From the NCBI GenBank assembly GCA_035079385.1, contig JAVHKY010000054.1, positions 7,045,501 through 7,109,500 of the forward strand: 64,000 bases of DNA, written 5' to 3'. Under the pieces are notes generated by a model. The model ran no database searches. It was not told the origin of the DNA and worked only from the letters and a program-made list of their open reading frames with translations. A program made the translations under genes and the position numbers. Positions 1-12,574 of the stretch are shown piece after piece. The stretch comes from Aspidiotus rigidus (lineage: Eukaryota > Arthropoda > Insecta > Hemiptera > Diaspididae). Each line of letters begins with the position of its first letter. The stretch's first letter is position 1.

Positions 1-2279
1 GAAAGATGAAGATGAAGTTTTATTGATTTTTCTAGCTAAAAAAAAGGAGGTATTACGCCGATTTCAGATATCTCGGGAGGTGGGAGTATTATTTTTAATT
101 GGGACAGCTTTTTGAGGTGTCTCAGGAGATAGAAATATTATTTTCAATTGCTATTTTTCAATCTTTTTTATTTAAATTAAAAGTTGTTTTTTCTCGCCTT
201 AGAAACAAATGTTTTGCCGCTAAGGCACGTTTTTCCGTTTGCGGTCGCATACTTTGATGGTTGTTATTGATGACAATTCTTAACATCGTTCCAAATAATA
301 GTAAATAAAAACCGTTGAAAAAATTCCTTATTTTTGATTAAATAAAATAAATTTAGGTTTCCTTATTCTGTTATGAGATGATGTGACGTCATATCATAGG
401 CTTCATAAACTGAGTTTTACTATTGATTCTACAAATATCGGACTTAATTGATAGGTAATCAGTATTTAGTACAAAGAGTGGGAGTTACTCTCTTAATGAG
501 TTATGAGTATGTAAGAAGAAAAGTCGTGTGCTACTCACGCTCCTGCGTGTGTTTTTTTGTTTTGAATTTTTATGAAAAATTTTCGATCTCGTACTTTCTC
601 TCCTTTAATGTTGAAAACGATGGTAACATGGCGTAGCGTAGCTGGTAAACCGAGCCACGGCGTAACCGTTCACCGCGTGGCGTCGCGCGTAATTATGTAC
701 ATACTCCCGACTCTGTGTTTTTTTACGCGCTTCAATTTTGTTGCGTCGATTGTGGTTTAACGGTGAGTCGTAGCGAAGAAATGAAGGGAACGTTTTTTAC
801 GTAAAATTATACGGGGATTATTTTTCTACTGAGGTATTTTTCTCCTATACCCAACGGTTCTTGAGATATTAGCAAAATCCTGATTTTTGAGAGACATTTT
901 GGCCCTCCTCCAGTCCCCTAAGGGAAATTTTGAGTGGCACGCCTTCTGAAAATGTTCTTTATGGTCATAACTACTACAATATCAAGTATCATTGTATAAC
1001 TAAATTTTGCAGTATCATTTCACTAACCGCTAGTACTAAAAAGCCCTATTTCTAAGAGAAGTGGTGTCCTCGAACTCTAATGCTGCGACTGCCCGGCCGA
1101 CTATACAGGACAGACTAGCCAACCGCGGCAGCTTTGTACCAACTCTTTGATGAAGTCCTTCACAACCCCTCCGGAAAAGCTTGGCTCTTACTCAGCTAAA
1201 AACCGACCATAGATTTGATCTTGAAGAAGACGCCCACTTTTGGCCCTCGAACATAACGGGATTGTTCGCCATTCGATTGTTAAAGATATTGTAATCTTGA
1301 ATCGTTAAGAGTTACTGGTCTACATTTCATGTCTTCTCTTCGTTTCTCTTTCTCCGTTCGCTTTAGTTCAGTTCGATTTTAGTATTTATTCAATAATGAC
1401 TTGTTTAATCGAAAACATATTTACGATTTATATTCGCGCGGTCAATTAGTGAAATAAATAATTTGATCGATCTGAAAATTATTTTTCAATCTTTCTCTCC
1501 TCCATTGATGCGAGCCGTATATCCTACAAATTAAGTTACTAGTGAGATAAGTGATTTTGGATAATGTCCATCACAACCAGAACCATCTGACTAAGGTACA
1601 AAAGGGAAGGGTGTTGAATTTTGTCAATCTAGCACCCGCCTAATTGTAATGCATCTTCGTGGAAATAATGCAGCACAAATTATAGATAACTTATTTTGCC
1701 TTCTTCCACATAAAAAAAAATGATGCGTCGAATTAACTTCTTCATCACAATATGGAAGAAGACCCAAAATTTTTAATTTTGCGTCGGATGGAGCGATAAA
1801 GATCTGACTTAGTGAGGAGAAGGAGGGGGTTGATTCGTGAGAGTTTTGTGGCAGCTTTGATGGGTAAATGTACCTCTTAATCACCTTGGATTCTTGTGGT
1901 AAAGGATCGATGAGAGGGTTATGAGGGCTCAGAAGAGTGTGAAGGCATGAGACGAGTGGATATTGAAAATTGCTGTTCAGGCAGATGAAGAAAGTGGATT
2001 CTGAAAGGGAAATGGAGCCATGAATTCTAATTTACTGTATGAAGAATTTTTCACAATTTAGAAGTATGACGAGTACGCGAATACAAGTATATTAATGTTG
2101 TACCAACAGATTTTCAACATGGCTTTAAAATGTGGAATTGAAGTTTTATTCATCGTCGCTTGATACCCATATATCTGACTCTTCATTGCTACATCAAAAT
2201 ATTTTACCCTTTTTCTCCTACAATTTTATTTTCTTTTGTAGTAAATTTCATAAGAAATATTTTTGTTCGGAACCTCTTA
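1..2279. other. no gene seen; probable 3' continuation of the cnc locus
   Basis: A+T-rich sequence with short frames only. A TGACGTCA octamer lies near 384. The weak LINE relic at 1690-1884 is listed separately. The bZIP-coding exons expected downstream of exon D were not recognised. Confidence 0.5.
1690..1884 (-). pseudogene. possible LINE C-terminal zinc-knuckle relic
   Basis: The minus-strand frame contains ILGLLPYCDEEVNSTHHFFL followed by CGRR. The YCDEE...STHHFFLC spacing resembles the cysteine/histidine knuckle at the C-terminus of many LINE RT proteins (C-x2-C...H-x4-C, with the first Cys missing here). Nothing upstream looks like RT or RNase H, and A runs interrupt the reading. This is a suggestion only; a chance frame cannot be excluded. 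Confidence 0.28.
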
Positions 2280-2660
2280 TTAAAGGTCGATTTTTAGCGG
2301 GGAACCTATTATCCCTTTTGTTGGGGATACTTTCAGGGAATTTTCGTCAGCGAGCGCGAGCGAGGTTGATGACGTCACGGAGAGAGGAGGGGGACTTGAA
2401 AGAATTTTGACCCTCGAGCTATATATGATAGGAGGGGGACTTCTCTCGTGCATAGGAGCGGGGCTTGAAATTTTTTTCTTCCCTATCTATATTATGCAGG
2501 AACAATCAATTTTCTTTCAAAAAACCATCGATTTATTCATAGCAGGAGGAGAACTAGAGACGAGTTATATACCTGAACGGAGGGAACGGGAACGGGGTTG
2601 GAAACATTCGATTTTCAACCTGTAACAAATATAAGGAGGACGGAGGAACTTGAAGAAATT
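2280..2660 (+). repeat. minisatellite of the 'ggaggggacttgaaagaattt' family
   Basis: Diverged units of about 45-60 bp: 'ggagggggacttgaaagaat', 'tgaccctcgagctatatatg', 'ataggagggggacttctc', 'ggaggaacttgaagaaattt'. A single further unit is near 3385-3420. The same units recur at 33.2-33.6, 57.6-58.2, 58.8-59.2 and 59.6-60.0 kb. The two short frames here are produced by the repeats. Confidence 0.6.
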
Positions 2661-5600
2661 TCGATTTTCGTGATCTGTTCAATTCGGCGCCGTCTCGGAA
2701 TCCTCAACGAGTATCTGCTGACTTCACTTTTCTCGTCTTGAGATTACTCCAATTAAAAGTTATTTAGACGTTGGCTTTTGTCAAGAAGATAGTGCCCGAT
2801 CCAGTGAGTATTATTTCTTACTTCGATGCTGAGCTGCTGCAAAAGGAAGGAGGGTGATGTGCCTGGCTGAGCCAAATTCAGCTAATTTCACTGCATATCA
2901 AGAGGTATGCTCCCAGATATATATTAGAGCATCTAGATATCGTACTAGCCCAAAAATCTGTGAGCACTGAAAGCGCGCCGGAGCGATGCAGGATACACCG
3001 CGTTCAACACACGTCTTATGGGAGCTATATTCTAGTCGTCCACCCCGCTCAAAGACAGTTAGAAATCTCTTCTTGATGCCTTTTTGAATAGACATACCAA
3101 GACTGGACTTGGAGCTATTTTTAATTCTTACTGATGAATAGGTTTTCAATTCCATTTTTTATGATATAGTGCTGCAACATTCCCTGTCGCCGCAAAAATA
3201 CATATTATTATCGCGCCGATTCGTCCTGCGGCCGAATTGAACTCAAAACCCGATTTTCGTGACATACTTCAGACAGAAAATGCCAATTATAATATACAGG
3301 CAGGGGAATTCCAAAAATGTTAACTTCCGATTCATTCATAACAGAGAGGGTGATTTAGAAAATTCCGACATTGAGCTGTATATCAAGAGGTGGACTTGGA
3401 AAAGTTCTATCCATCGATTACAGAAATCAAACCAGAAAGTCATTCTATAAATTAGGTTTCTTGCTAATCCCAGTTAATGTACAATGAATAAAGGAGAGCC
3501 CACAAACAGAGGAGGAAGTAAGAACAATTTTTCCCCTTGAGAAGAATCTTAAACTAGAAGATTTGTGGAATGGAAGATCCGAAAAAATCCAAAGATTTGG
3601 ACTTCAAATGGGGAAACGGACTCGAAAAAATTTAAAGGGTATCAGGATTCCGCGGAACATAGCAGAGACTCAAGAAGGATAAAAAGTGGAACACAGGTTT
3701 TAGAAAATTCGCAGTTTCAAGAAGGTTGAAAAATGAGGAAGAATTCCTTATTTGAGTTCTACATACAAAGAATAGCAATGATAAACGAGAGAGGGAGTAA
3801 GATCAAATTCACGGTTTTTCGAAATCCCCTAAAATTATAATCATCATGATAATAACGACTTCTTTTTATAATCAATATCAAAATTTTTCAGTATTTTGAA
3901 CAAAAAGATCCTCATTCTTCATTTATCGCTGATGACAATTTTTCAAGGATTCGTTCGTGCTTCGATAAATTTTACAACACATGCCAATTTTTCTAATTCA
4001 CAGAGGGCAACAGTAATCTGCCTCCCCTTCAGGAGTCCTCGATATAGACTTGAAGCTTTGCACAAGCCAGGCCAAATATTTGGTGCGCCTAAATTGAGGA
4101 CCAGACCTTGAGGCCTGCATTTTGAGGTAACTGCAGAACGATGAGGACTAAGAAAAATACATAAAGCTTTGAAGGTAAGTTCAATTACTCAATAGCTCAA
4201 GTATAAATTTCTGATTCTTTTTCTTATCAATAATTTCCCAAAATTATATGTACATGAAATAATTCCGAAGTTAATAACAACATTTCTTCATTTTGCAGTT
4301 CGCCTATCTGTGAGTAGATCCGATAATAATAATCCATAACGATCGAAAAATTTTTTTGAATCAATTTTCTTGAGCTATTTTTTCATGACTTCATCATCAT
4401 CAAACATTTTTTTCGAGTCCATTTTCAGGCTTCTTGAGGCACTTTAAATCAAATCACCATGATAAAGCGCAAGAGGGTAGCAACCGCCTAAATTTAGCTC
4501 ATTTGCATGAAAATTCTACATGTGGTTAATGATAAGAAATGAAAGTTCCGAAAGTGGTAGAATCGAGCAATTGTCGGTTATCGACTACTTTTGGATAAGA
4601 TGAAAAATTTTATCCGATTTGAAAAATCTTCAATATTGTTTCGCGAATTTGTTCCATATTACCAAATTGTCACCATTCGTATTTCGAACGTCATATCCTT
4701 TCCTCAACATAGAAATTTGAAGAAGCGATGAAAAACGCCTTCATTTCTAAATATTGTCAGAATTCACGCATGTATGATTTCGGTACGAGAATAATTTTTT
4801 TCATACATCGGATCATCATTCGAAGTGAACGCGGTTCGTCCTCGCACAAACCACCTTTTCTACAGCGATTGGTAATGGTTCAATTACCTTCAGAAATTCA
4901 ACTTCTAGCGTTGTATTGTTAGTTGCATAGCATCAACAATTAAGGCCGTAGTATGATACGAATATAACACACTGTTTGACGGTACAGACTCTACGAGGTG
5001 TACCTAGGTGTTGCTTATACGATTAATAAATTCTCATCTTAATGCATTCATCGATGATCAGCTTTACAACGCTCAAATTAAGATTACAGAAGTCAAAATT
5101 CTAACAGCTTGCACCTTCAAGTCGAAGGATATTCAGAATTGTCAATACCGCGATCTGAGGTAGGACAGCCACGCATATAATATTGAGTCAATTATCCTAC
5201 GAATCAAAGCCATGAATTCCTGCTTCGATGAATTTTGCAATATTTAAGAGTTTTACTTACAAACCAAAGATGTCGCTTGTGCGTTAGAATTAAAATCACT
5301 TCCGTAGACTAAAGTGTGTGACGCGAATTTTCGTTCATTAACGTTCACTTTCCCATGCTACACAACATGCTTTTCTCTAGATCAATTTTCCTCGCTCGTC
5401 AGCACGCTTTAGAACGTTTTTTTCTTCTTTCGTAAATGTATACACAGTATGGTCGATTTTTTTTTCTCTCTCTCTCTTTGGATTATACAATATATACCCC
5501 AAAAGTTGAACACATTATTTCGTAACGCGACAATAATGTTCAAAACGATTCCGGATATGGCGGGAAGGAGAGAACTGAGATTGGCATCAGTGTCGATAGT

Positions 5601-5699
5601 TTAATTAAGAATGGTAATTTCATCATTGCGTCGATATAAGAGTTGAACAAGAAAACGTAATCGGTATAAAATCGACTTTATTTCTCCAGGAATGATAAA
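2661..5699. other. no gene seen
   Basis: Contains one isolated minisatellite-like unit at about 3380 and many A+T-rich stretches. Frames at 2898-3155, 3896-4111 and 4728-4922 lack recognisable domains or flanking splice signals. Confidence 0.5.
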
Positions 5700-6060
5700 T
5701 AGTCCAGTCGATAAATATGAAAAAGTGACAATTATGGGCCATAAATGCGACGGGAGGTTTTTCTTTTGTAATGTGCTTAGGATAACCCCCTGATTAAAAT
5801 ACCGATGAGTCGTACGCACTCTGCCCCCCGCAAAACCCTCCCGTGGCCTCCTTTACCACCAAAATTCAGTTTTTCGCAATTTTCTTGAAAACTAAGCTCT
5901 TTATAGAAAAAAGTTTCAAACAAAAGTTGTTTCTCGTATAATTCCCTATAAGATTCACTATTCATTTGTTACCTTACGTTCATTGGTTGGCCTGAAAATT
6001 GCCATTCAAGTACCTCATTTTGTTCTTACAAGCCATTCTTTTGCGTTATACCGGATTATA
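5700..6060 (-). repeat. left arm of a 360-bp inverted repeat
   Basis: The reverse complement of this segment aligns over its full length with 7361-7720. Shared blocks include 'atggcttgtaagaacaaaat', 'caacttttgttcgaaactt' (one base differs), 'gaaaaactgaatttt' and 'catttatggcccataa'. Identity looks like roughly 85-90 percent by eye. The reading frame shared by both arms (ELYEKQLLFETFFYKELSF here) is probably a by-product of repeat similarity. The inverted arms are about 1.3 kb apart and enclose a LINE fragment, compatible with a long-TIR DNA element or two opposed copies of a short element. Confidence 0.75.
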
Positions 6061-6375
6061 GTGACAGTTTTGGTTCAATTTTTGCATTTTTTGCAATTTT
6101 TCCAAGAACTAAGAAAATAATTTCACTGAAGAAAACTTTCTCATTACTAACTCGAGGTGACTTTGTACATCTATTGGTTGGTTACAAAATGGCGAATTTT
6201 TTGTACACGTAAGCTATTTGTAGTATTTCAAAAAATCATATTCTTGGTTCAAGAATTTCCGATGAAATCAAAAATAGTTATACACACATCATTATGGATA
6301 CAAAAAATCCCCCCTCCCTCAAATAATTACTGAATAAAAACATTTTTATAGTCTAGAGATAGGACAGTGAAACCA

Positions 6376-7025
6376 TCAGTTATTCGGGGAAGGAGGTAGC
6401 CTGTTTGGCGGCTTGAAGAGGACAACGTGCCTGGGGATCCATAAGAAAATTATTTGCGTGTTAATTGAGTCTAAATCATCAAGCGTGAGAGGGATGCGTT
6501 GCGTGATTGGGTTAGAGTTGTATGAGTCTGTAAGGGAGTGCAGTGAAGAGAAAATAAGAGTCGGTAAGAAGAAGGAATTTGCCATTTGGGGGTAATTGGA
6601 GGAGGTGGGTGAGGTAGGTGAATAGGCTCACAGGTTCGGCTGTAAATATGGAACCTATGTTGCGGGTGCGTTGTGACCCAGTCGACCGAGTATACGTAGG
6701 CTGCTCTATTGGATGTTTCAGACCCGCTGGAAAGGCAAAGTGTATAGTGAGGATATTCTTGAAATAGTTTCCTGATGTATAAAGTATAAAAAATTTTATC
6801 GGATTTGAGGTCGAGTCGCATTTCAAGTTGAGGGGGAGTCTAAGGCGGGGAATTTGAATGTAAAGGTTGTAGTGGATTGAATCGGAGACAAATATGTTTG
6901 GCGGGGGGTTGGTTGTTGTGAAGGAGAAAGATTCGTTTGTTAGTTACAAGTTGTGGAAGGAAGACAGAGGATAAAAAGTTGGAGGAGTTTTTGAAAGAGG
7001 CGAGTAGAGAGAGGACGTTTGGCTG
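6376..7025 (-). mobile_element. internal fragment of the second LINE family
   Basis: Minus-strand frames contain EYPHYTLCLSSGSETSNR (about 6700-6760), matching EYPDHTLCLADGS of the LINE at 41.5-43.4 kb. They also contain IIFLWIPRHVVL (about 6440), matching the IFIWISGHIGL RNase H strand. Upstream similarity runs to about 7025. Both ends are truncated and the frame is broken in several places. The piece lies between the two arms of an inverted repeat (5700-6060 and 7361-7720), so it may have been captured by, or inserted into, that element. Confidence 0.65.
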
Positions 7026-7360
7026 TTGTCGAGTATTGTAACTTCAAATCAGGAATCAGTGACACTAAATCCACAAATATCACAATACTAGGGATTGTAT
7101 GATCGCGGAACCAACAAGTAAACCGAGAGTACGGTGTAGAACTTACAGGCATTGATTCACAGCGAATTCTCACCCACATTCGAGTTCACTTCTCGGAAAC
7201 CTTATTCAGTACATTCACGCTCATTACTGTCTCGACGCGGAATAATGAGAGCTCTAGAATGATTATTTCGAATTTTTTAAAATAATTATTTGGATTGATT
7301 ATTGTAAAAAAAATTACGTTGAACAACTTTTACCAAAAAGATTTCTTTCTAAATTATCAA

Positions 7361-7720
7361 TTTAATCCGATATAACGTAAAAAATGGCTTGTAAGAACAA
7401 AATGAGGTATTTAAATGGCAATTTTTAGACCAACTCAATGTACGTAGGATAACAAATGGATAGTGAATCTTGTAGGAAATTTTACGAGGAACAACTTTTG
7501 TTCGAAACTTTTTTCTCTAACAGGCTTAGTTTTCGAGAATATGGCGAAAAACTGAATTTTCGTGGTAAAGGGGGCCACGGGGAGGATTTTGCGGGAGGCA
7601 GAGTGCATAGAACTCATCGGTATTTTAATCACAGGATTATCCTATAAACCACATTACAAGAAAAAAAACCTTCCGTCACATTTATGGCCCATAAAAATTC
7701 TTTATTGACTGGACTAAAAA
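7361..7720 (+). repeat. right arm of the 360-bp inverted repeat
   Basis: Partner of 5700-6060 in opposite orientation. The matching frame here begins MDSESCRKFYEEQLLFETFF. Similarity stops at about 'attgactggactaaaa' (7720) on the outer side and at 'aatccgatataacg' (7364) on the inner side. No target duplication was recognised. Confidence 0.75.
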
Positions 7721-9301
7721 CGTACATTGTTTGAATGATAATCTCGTTTATTCGTTTATAATTGCGAAGAAGGGAGGAACTAAAAAAAATTATGAAATTT
7801 GAGTCACGATGTCTACGCAAGATGATCCTGATCTGGAGCAGGAACGTTGAATGGAAAACTATTCATCATTCCAACTTAAATTTCGAGTACATCTCCGTTC
7901 CGTATGTGAAGATTTTGCGCTAAAGGTGAGGAAAAAGACTGTTTCCTGCCTTATAAAGGAGTCACACATACTTTGAACAAGAAATTTAGTTTATGAGGGG
8001 TTATTTCCCAAAAATTGGTTAGTGTCCGCCGTTAGTCGACACAGAAGGGAAACCTAACCCAACATAAAGGCTCAGAAAAATTTCGAATTACTAGATGAAA
8101 TACAATCGAGGCAAAAACTCGGAAAAATTTAGAATTTTGAGCTATTCGTGATAAGAGGGTGCATCATCAAGCTATGTACAATGTACTTAAAATGGGAAAG
8201 ATAGAAAATCCCATAAAACAGGTTCCTATCCTCTTTGTTTACCTTCGTAGAAGAACTCCTGAGTTTTGGAATTTAAGTAATTACCAGCTATAATATTGTG
8301 CGAAAATTGATAATGATCTGGACAAACATCACAATCAAAACGACGGATAGAAGAGTAATTACAATTTCAAAAGCCTTGAGGATATTGACAGATAATTCCC
8401 TATGAAACCATCTTCACTCAGAGGACAATTCAAGATGAAACATGACCAAGATATGATAAGAAAATATGTATTAAAATGTGTAGGATGGTATTGTGAACGA
8501 ATGATGAACGAGCAAAAGAAGAAAAAATATATTCTATGGGACGCTAAGAGATGTAAATTTTGTTATCGAAGAAAATCACTCTGAAATGAATTCAAAGTAC
8601 TGAAAAGATTAGAAAAAGGGAATTCACGTCTCTTATTTGTACAAAAAACAACCACAAAAGACTGAATATCTAACTAAGATGAATGTATCCACAACATTTT
8701 CCAACAAGAAACTCCACGACAATATGTAAGTCTCCTGAAAGTGGATAAGTCGATGGGGCATGAAAATTGGAAATTTCCTTTCCGCACGATCAAGTTTGGA
8801 AATGTTCGTGGTTGAAAACCTTTTTTGCTCATCAGGCACCTCAGTTGAAAGAATTCAAGCTCCAGAAATCCATTCATAAAATCAAGAAAGGGGCACGAGA
8901 CACGTGTAACGCAGAATTAGAAGCGCGCACGTAGATTCATCTCAGACGAAGAATGTAAAGATAAAATTAGGAAAAATCGTCTCGTCTTGTACCCGTTGAT
9001 CGCGCAATAAGAGAAAGTTTTCACATCAAGTAGAAAGTGACAATAGCGGATCAATAACAATCAACACGACAAGATAACGTGTTGCACATTGTAGGTACAT
9101 GATGTTAAGAATATATTGTAGGTACCTATACACAGAATAAAACGGTTCATAAGTATCTATCGTAGACTTCTAAACACTGGGCGAATTGATCAGCACGTCG
9201 AAATAGCGATTTTTCACGACCGAAACGAGAAAACACTTTCGTTCTCGCATTTGTGATATAGAGAACTTTTTACAAGAAAAAAGTAGAGTGGTGCTCCTTA
9301 C
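7721..9301. other. sequence immediately downstream of exon D donor; no exon seen
   Basis: Starts as intron after the GTAAGG donor at 9301-9296. 8080-8180 has a few words of the 'cttggaaaaattt' minisatellite. The next cnc exon would be expected to encode a block around MEQRWQDLA; I did not find it here. Confidence 0.5.
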
Positions 9302-9517
9302 CTGATGGAAAGGGCGAGAATGATGATGGTGGTACTGAGGTGCTGGGGCGTGTATCATATTTGCTAGATCAGTTAGCAAATCTAATTCTTCGTCATCAAG
9401 AAAATCCGCTTCGATTCCCGGGTCTTCCTTAATCTCTTCCTCTTCTTTCGCTTTTTCTTTTTCAACGTCTTCGTCGTTTGGTTCAGCCTTGACGGATAAT
9501 AGTTGCCAGAAATCAAT
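9302..9517 (-). CDS. cnc: cap-n-collar internal exon D (acidic and histidine-rich segment)
   Basis: Exon of 216 nt (72 codons), phase 0 at both ends. The acceptor is tcggtttag|ATTGATTTC and the donor CATCAG|GTAAGG. The peptide starts IDFWQLLSVKAEPNDEDVEK, goes through a Lys/Glu-rich charged run, then FLDDEELDLLTDLANMIHAP and HHHHSRPFHQ. In insect CncC proteins a His-rich patch of this kind precedes the conserved block around the MEQRWQDLA motif; that block would begin the next exon, which I could not find to the left. VKAEPNDED and IKED are further psi-K-x-(E/D) motifs with acidic context, compatible with SUMO-dependent regulation (inference). The exon carries the strongest coding look in the window. 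Confidence 0.84.
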
Positions 9518-10410
9518 CTAAACCGAACACAAGGAAGACTCGTCATATCATCATGGTCAATATACACTATAGAAAATGCAGGCTAAGTTAATCGTTTCAG
9601 CGTGTAGTCTCGATTGATTCTCTGAGGACAATACACAAAATATACGATGAATGATTAGGCTTACACCTTCAATAAACACAGTCCTGCGGTGACATATAAA
9701 TCCTTGACATTTGGTCATTTTTATAGGAATATTGATGTCAAAAGTTGTGAACCATATTCAAATTTTTTCCATTCTCTGATTGCTTATTTGTTGGCTGTTT
9801 ATCATCACGCGAGGATAAGCAGTCTACTTTACGAAAGAGCGTTCCCGAATGAGAATGGTTAATAAGCCCCCATGAGGGGCATCTACCAAACTTCGCGCAT
9901 CTTTTTTGTGTCGTTTCAAAGATTTTTTATGCGGTGCGCCCCCGGCAGAATGGGGGTTTTACGTTCAATTCTCTCCCGGGTTTTACAACGGAACAACGCA
10001 AACACAACGTTGTCGAACCCTTTTATAGGGCCCCGAACAAAACTTTCGTTTGGCCTTTGGCGCGGCGCGAAAAAAATCCTGAGTTCCAAAGAAGATGCTC
10101 CAGTTTGGTAGGTGCATCTCTTGGGGGCACATGGACCATTCTTATCCGGCTACCTTTTTGGCACAACGAGTACCCATAACTTGTACCTACAATCATTTCG
10201 CATTGCAATTTTAAGCTTTCAAAACATTCATCATTCCATTTAAAAAATAAGGCGGAGGCGTTTTTTTTGGCTAGTACTCATCAACAGTGGGAAAGACATA
10301 AGTTGTCGTCTGAAGCTCCCTTTTCCCTTGAGATTACCGAAACATCCATTGACAATTTCGAAAAATTTCCTTCTTATTAGGGATAGATTATATAGTTCCA
10401 GGTAACCTAC
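9518..10410 (-). other. cnc intron between exons C and D (893 bp)
   Basis: Flanked by a GT donor at 10410-10409 and a TAG acceptor ending at 9518 on the minus strand. Apart from splice signals it mainly holds the foldback element listed separately (about 9835-10180). The plus-strand open frames at 9872-10179 are inside that element and are not treated as genes. Confidence 0.75.
9835..10180. mobile_element. foldback/MITE-like element with about 75-bp inverted ends
   Basis: The left end (from about 9866, 'gcatctaccaaact' then 'gcatcttttttgtg') matches the reverse complement of the right end near 10080-10130 ('gcacctaccaaact', 'gcatcttctttgg'). Both arms continue inward to similar GC-rich sequence (GCGGTGCGCC versus GCGCCGCGCC). 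Outward similarity fades at about 9850 and 10150. The interior is clearly more GC-rich than the surrounding intron. It carries no transposase frame, so it would be non-autonomous. The superfamily is unknown; exact ends and target duplication were not resolved. Confidence 0.55.
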
Positions 10411-10586
10411 CGGAAAACGATCCACTTCATTCAGATCGATTAGTTGCAGTGTTTCTTCCAGGGAGAACTCTGGTCCGAAATATGCCGGTGACACTGCATC
10501 GCTGCTATCGTCAATTTCATCTTTCACGAGAGCGACAGCATCACTTTCATCATCCCTTGAATCTGCTGCAATAAGATCTTCGTGAC
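10411..10586 (-). CDS. cnc: cap-n-collar internal exon C (acidic transactivation segment)
   Basis: Exon of 176 nt. The acceptor is gttttgcag|GTCACGAAG and the donor GTTTTCCG|GTAGGT. The incoming phase-1 G of exon B plus GT makes a glycine codon, and the exon ends in phase 0. The peptide contains HEDLIAADSRDDESDAVALV, KDEIDDSSDAVSPAYFGP, then EFSLEETLQLIDLNEVDRFP. Two near-repeats of (E/S)SDAV flank a V-K-D-E tetrapeptide, a psi-K-x-E sumoylation-type site followed by acidic residues. The FSLEETLQLIDLNE helix resembles the Neh4/Neh5-type acidic activation helices of CNC factors. The 38,085-bp intron upstream is exceptional next to the 893-bp intron downstream. The phase match across that intron, and the codon-like composition, argue that the exon belongs to the same gene. 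Confidence 0.8.
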
Positions 10587-12248
10587 CTGCAAAACAAAAA
10601 GATAATCGCTGCGTGAATAGATTTTCACAAAACGTCGCGATCAGTTTGGAATCAATATCTCCTCATCTTATGACTCTGATGCGTATCAAAGTTTCTAATG
10701 AGTGCAAATATGTGAATATCACTAATCACAAGAATACTCGATGGAAACCCTCTGGGTGTTGTCGAATCTCGTGGAAAAGTTGTTCAGAAGAAGACATTCA
10801 ATAAAACTCTTATAAATAAAATCAATAGTATCTTCCTCACAATTTATAATACGGACGTCACAACTTTTCAAAACAAAGCAGATTAAAAATTTATATCTTA
10901 TACTTCTAGATGGAATAACGATTTTCCGATACTGGTCTCCGAGAGGTCAACCATCGTTTTATCAAGGTGTATATTCATTCAAAAATGCGCACTAATCAAC
11001 TTGCCGTATCACAATCCAAGTGCAACCAGGAGATGCTTGCCTCTTTGCTCTCAAGTTTAAAGTCTCTTATATCAGGCTTCGTATGTTTGTAAGATGGGGG
11101 TCAAGTACGGCTATGTTATGTGACTTCATTTCTAGAAATAGGCCCGACTCTTCTTAAATTCTTACTCTATCGAGGTACTCTTAGGAATAGCTTATAATAT
11201 CTTATCCTCTACGCAGACATTCTACTTCACATTTTTCGATAGTTTGTTTCGACATGAATCGTTCCGTACTTATTTGGAAATTCCACACTGGGTCCTTATG
11301 ATGTAACTGCTGAGAGTATTTTACATAGATTCCAACTCTATTCAACGTTTGCTTTTGCCCTTGAGTCTTGTTCATTGTCAAGCAAAATTAGAGCCAATAG
11401 AGTGAGCTATTTTCAGTAAGAATGGAAGCTGCTGAAGGGACCAATATTTGATGTAAAAATCTCCCATAAGAAATTTACAGTAAAGGGTTACGAAAACGGA
11501 TCACTCCTCAAAGCGTCTTTAGGAATTTTCACTATATATTCTAGTAATGATCACACATGTATTCACATTTTGAAAAGAAGAGTTAATCGGTTTAGTGAAG
11601 GCTGACATCTAGCTGTCTTAAAAAATCTTTCGTAAGAAATGTACAGGAGTAAATCGCGATTTGAGAGTTTTTAAGGTTGAAGTTAGAGACTTAACAATGA
11701 AGATTCCCGGAGTTTAGATGGATACCTTCAATTACAAAAAGAAAAAAAGTAAGGAGATCAGTTAGGTAGAATCAGATATCTCACCTTCTAAGTTTTGAGA
11801 TTTTCTGAAAACTTTGCCAAGAAAGAAATGTTCAGGAAGGAAATCGCGATTTGAGAGTTCTCAGAGGGCTATTGAAATGATTTTTAGGATTTCCAGGATT
11901 AGGATGGATACCTTCAATTTAGGGGAAAAAAGAGTAAGAGGAACTGCTCAGTATAGGAGTAGATATCGCCTTGCTGGAAGTTTATAGAGTTTATCTTAGA
12001 GAAAGAAAAATTAATTGCAAAAATTATTTAATATATTATTATCTTGGGATTTAAAAAAATAAAATTCCAACTTCTTGATAAATAAATCTTTTAGTTGAAA
12101 AAAAAACAACATTATATTTTCAATATAAAATTAATTTTAAAAAAATTTAGAAAAAACTATAATTCATTAATTAAATTATTTAATGATATTATATTTCTTA
12201 AATTTCTTAAATTTACTAGGTTAAAATTTGATCATACATTAATCTTAC

Positions 12249-12361
12249 ACACATTTTAAAATTCATCTCTGACCTACCTCCGTCCATCAACATTTAAATT
12301 CAATTCATTTTTTCCGTTTTTCCTTCGAGGTAAGGCCCAGTAGCCATCCTTTTTCCAACCC

Positions 12362-12398
<37 letters not shown>

Positions 12399-12574
12399 TC
12401 AATCTTTTTAATACAAGAAATCAAACTCGGCTCCAGTCCTTACAACGGATTGCTATGTCGGAGTACTATTGTTTTCACTTTTTTTTTTTTTTAACATTTT
12501 ATTTATGTGTAATTTTTCCCCCTATTCCTTTTTTTTTTTCTGTGTTTTTCTTTTATAATTTTCTCTATGGTTGG
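12249..12574 (+). mobile_element. 3'-end fragment of the same LINE, opposite orientation
   Basis: The plus strand from about 12249 to 12574 is close to the reverse complement of 18811-19230. Shared blocks include 'acctacctcc', 'atcaacatttaaattcaatt', 'tccttcgaggtaaggccca' and 'ctctatggttgg' at the end. It keeps the same order of poly(T) tracts (about 12370-12397, 12481-12493, 12530-12539). It lacks a clear A tail, and only the last part of the coding region and the 3' UTR are present. With the copy at 18.8-20.7 kb it makes an inverted pair 6 kb apart. Confidence 0.8.

Noticed and set aside
9872..10208. Three overlapping frames between cnc exons C and D
   Set aside because: They lie inside a foldback element with inverted ends; GC-rich repeats produce open frames in all directions.
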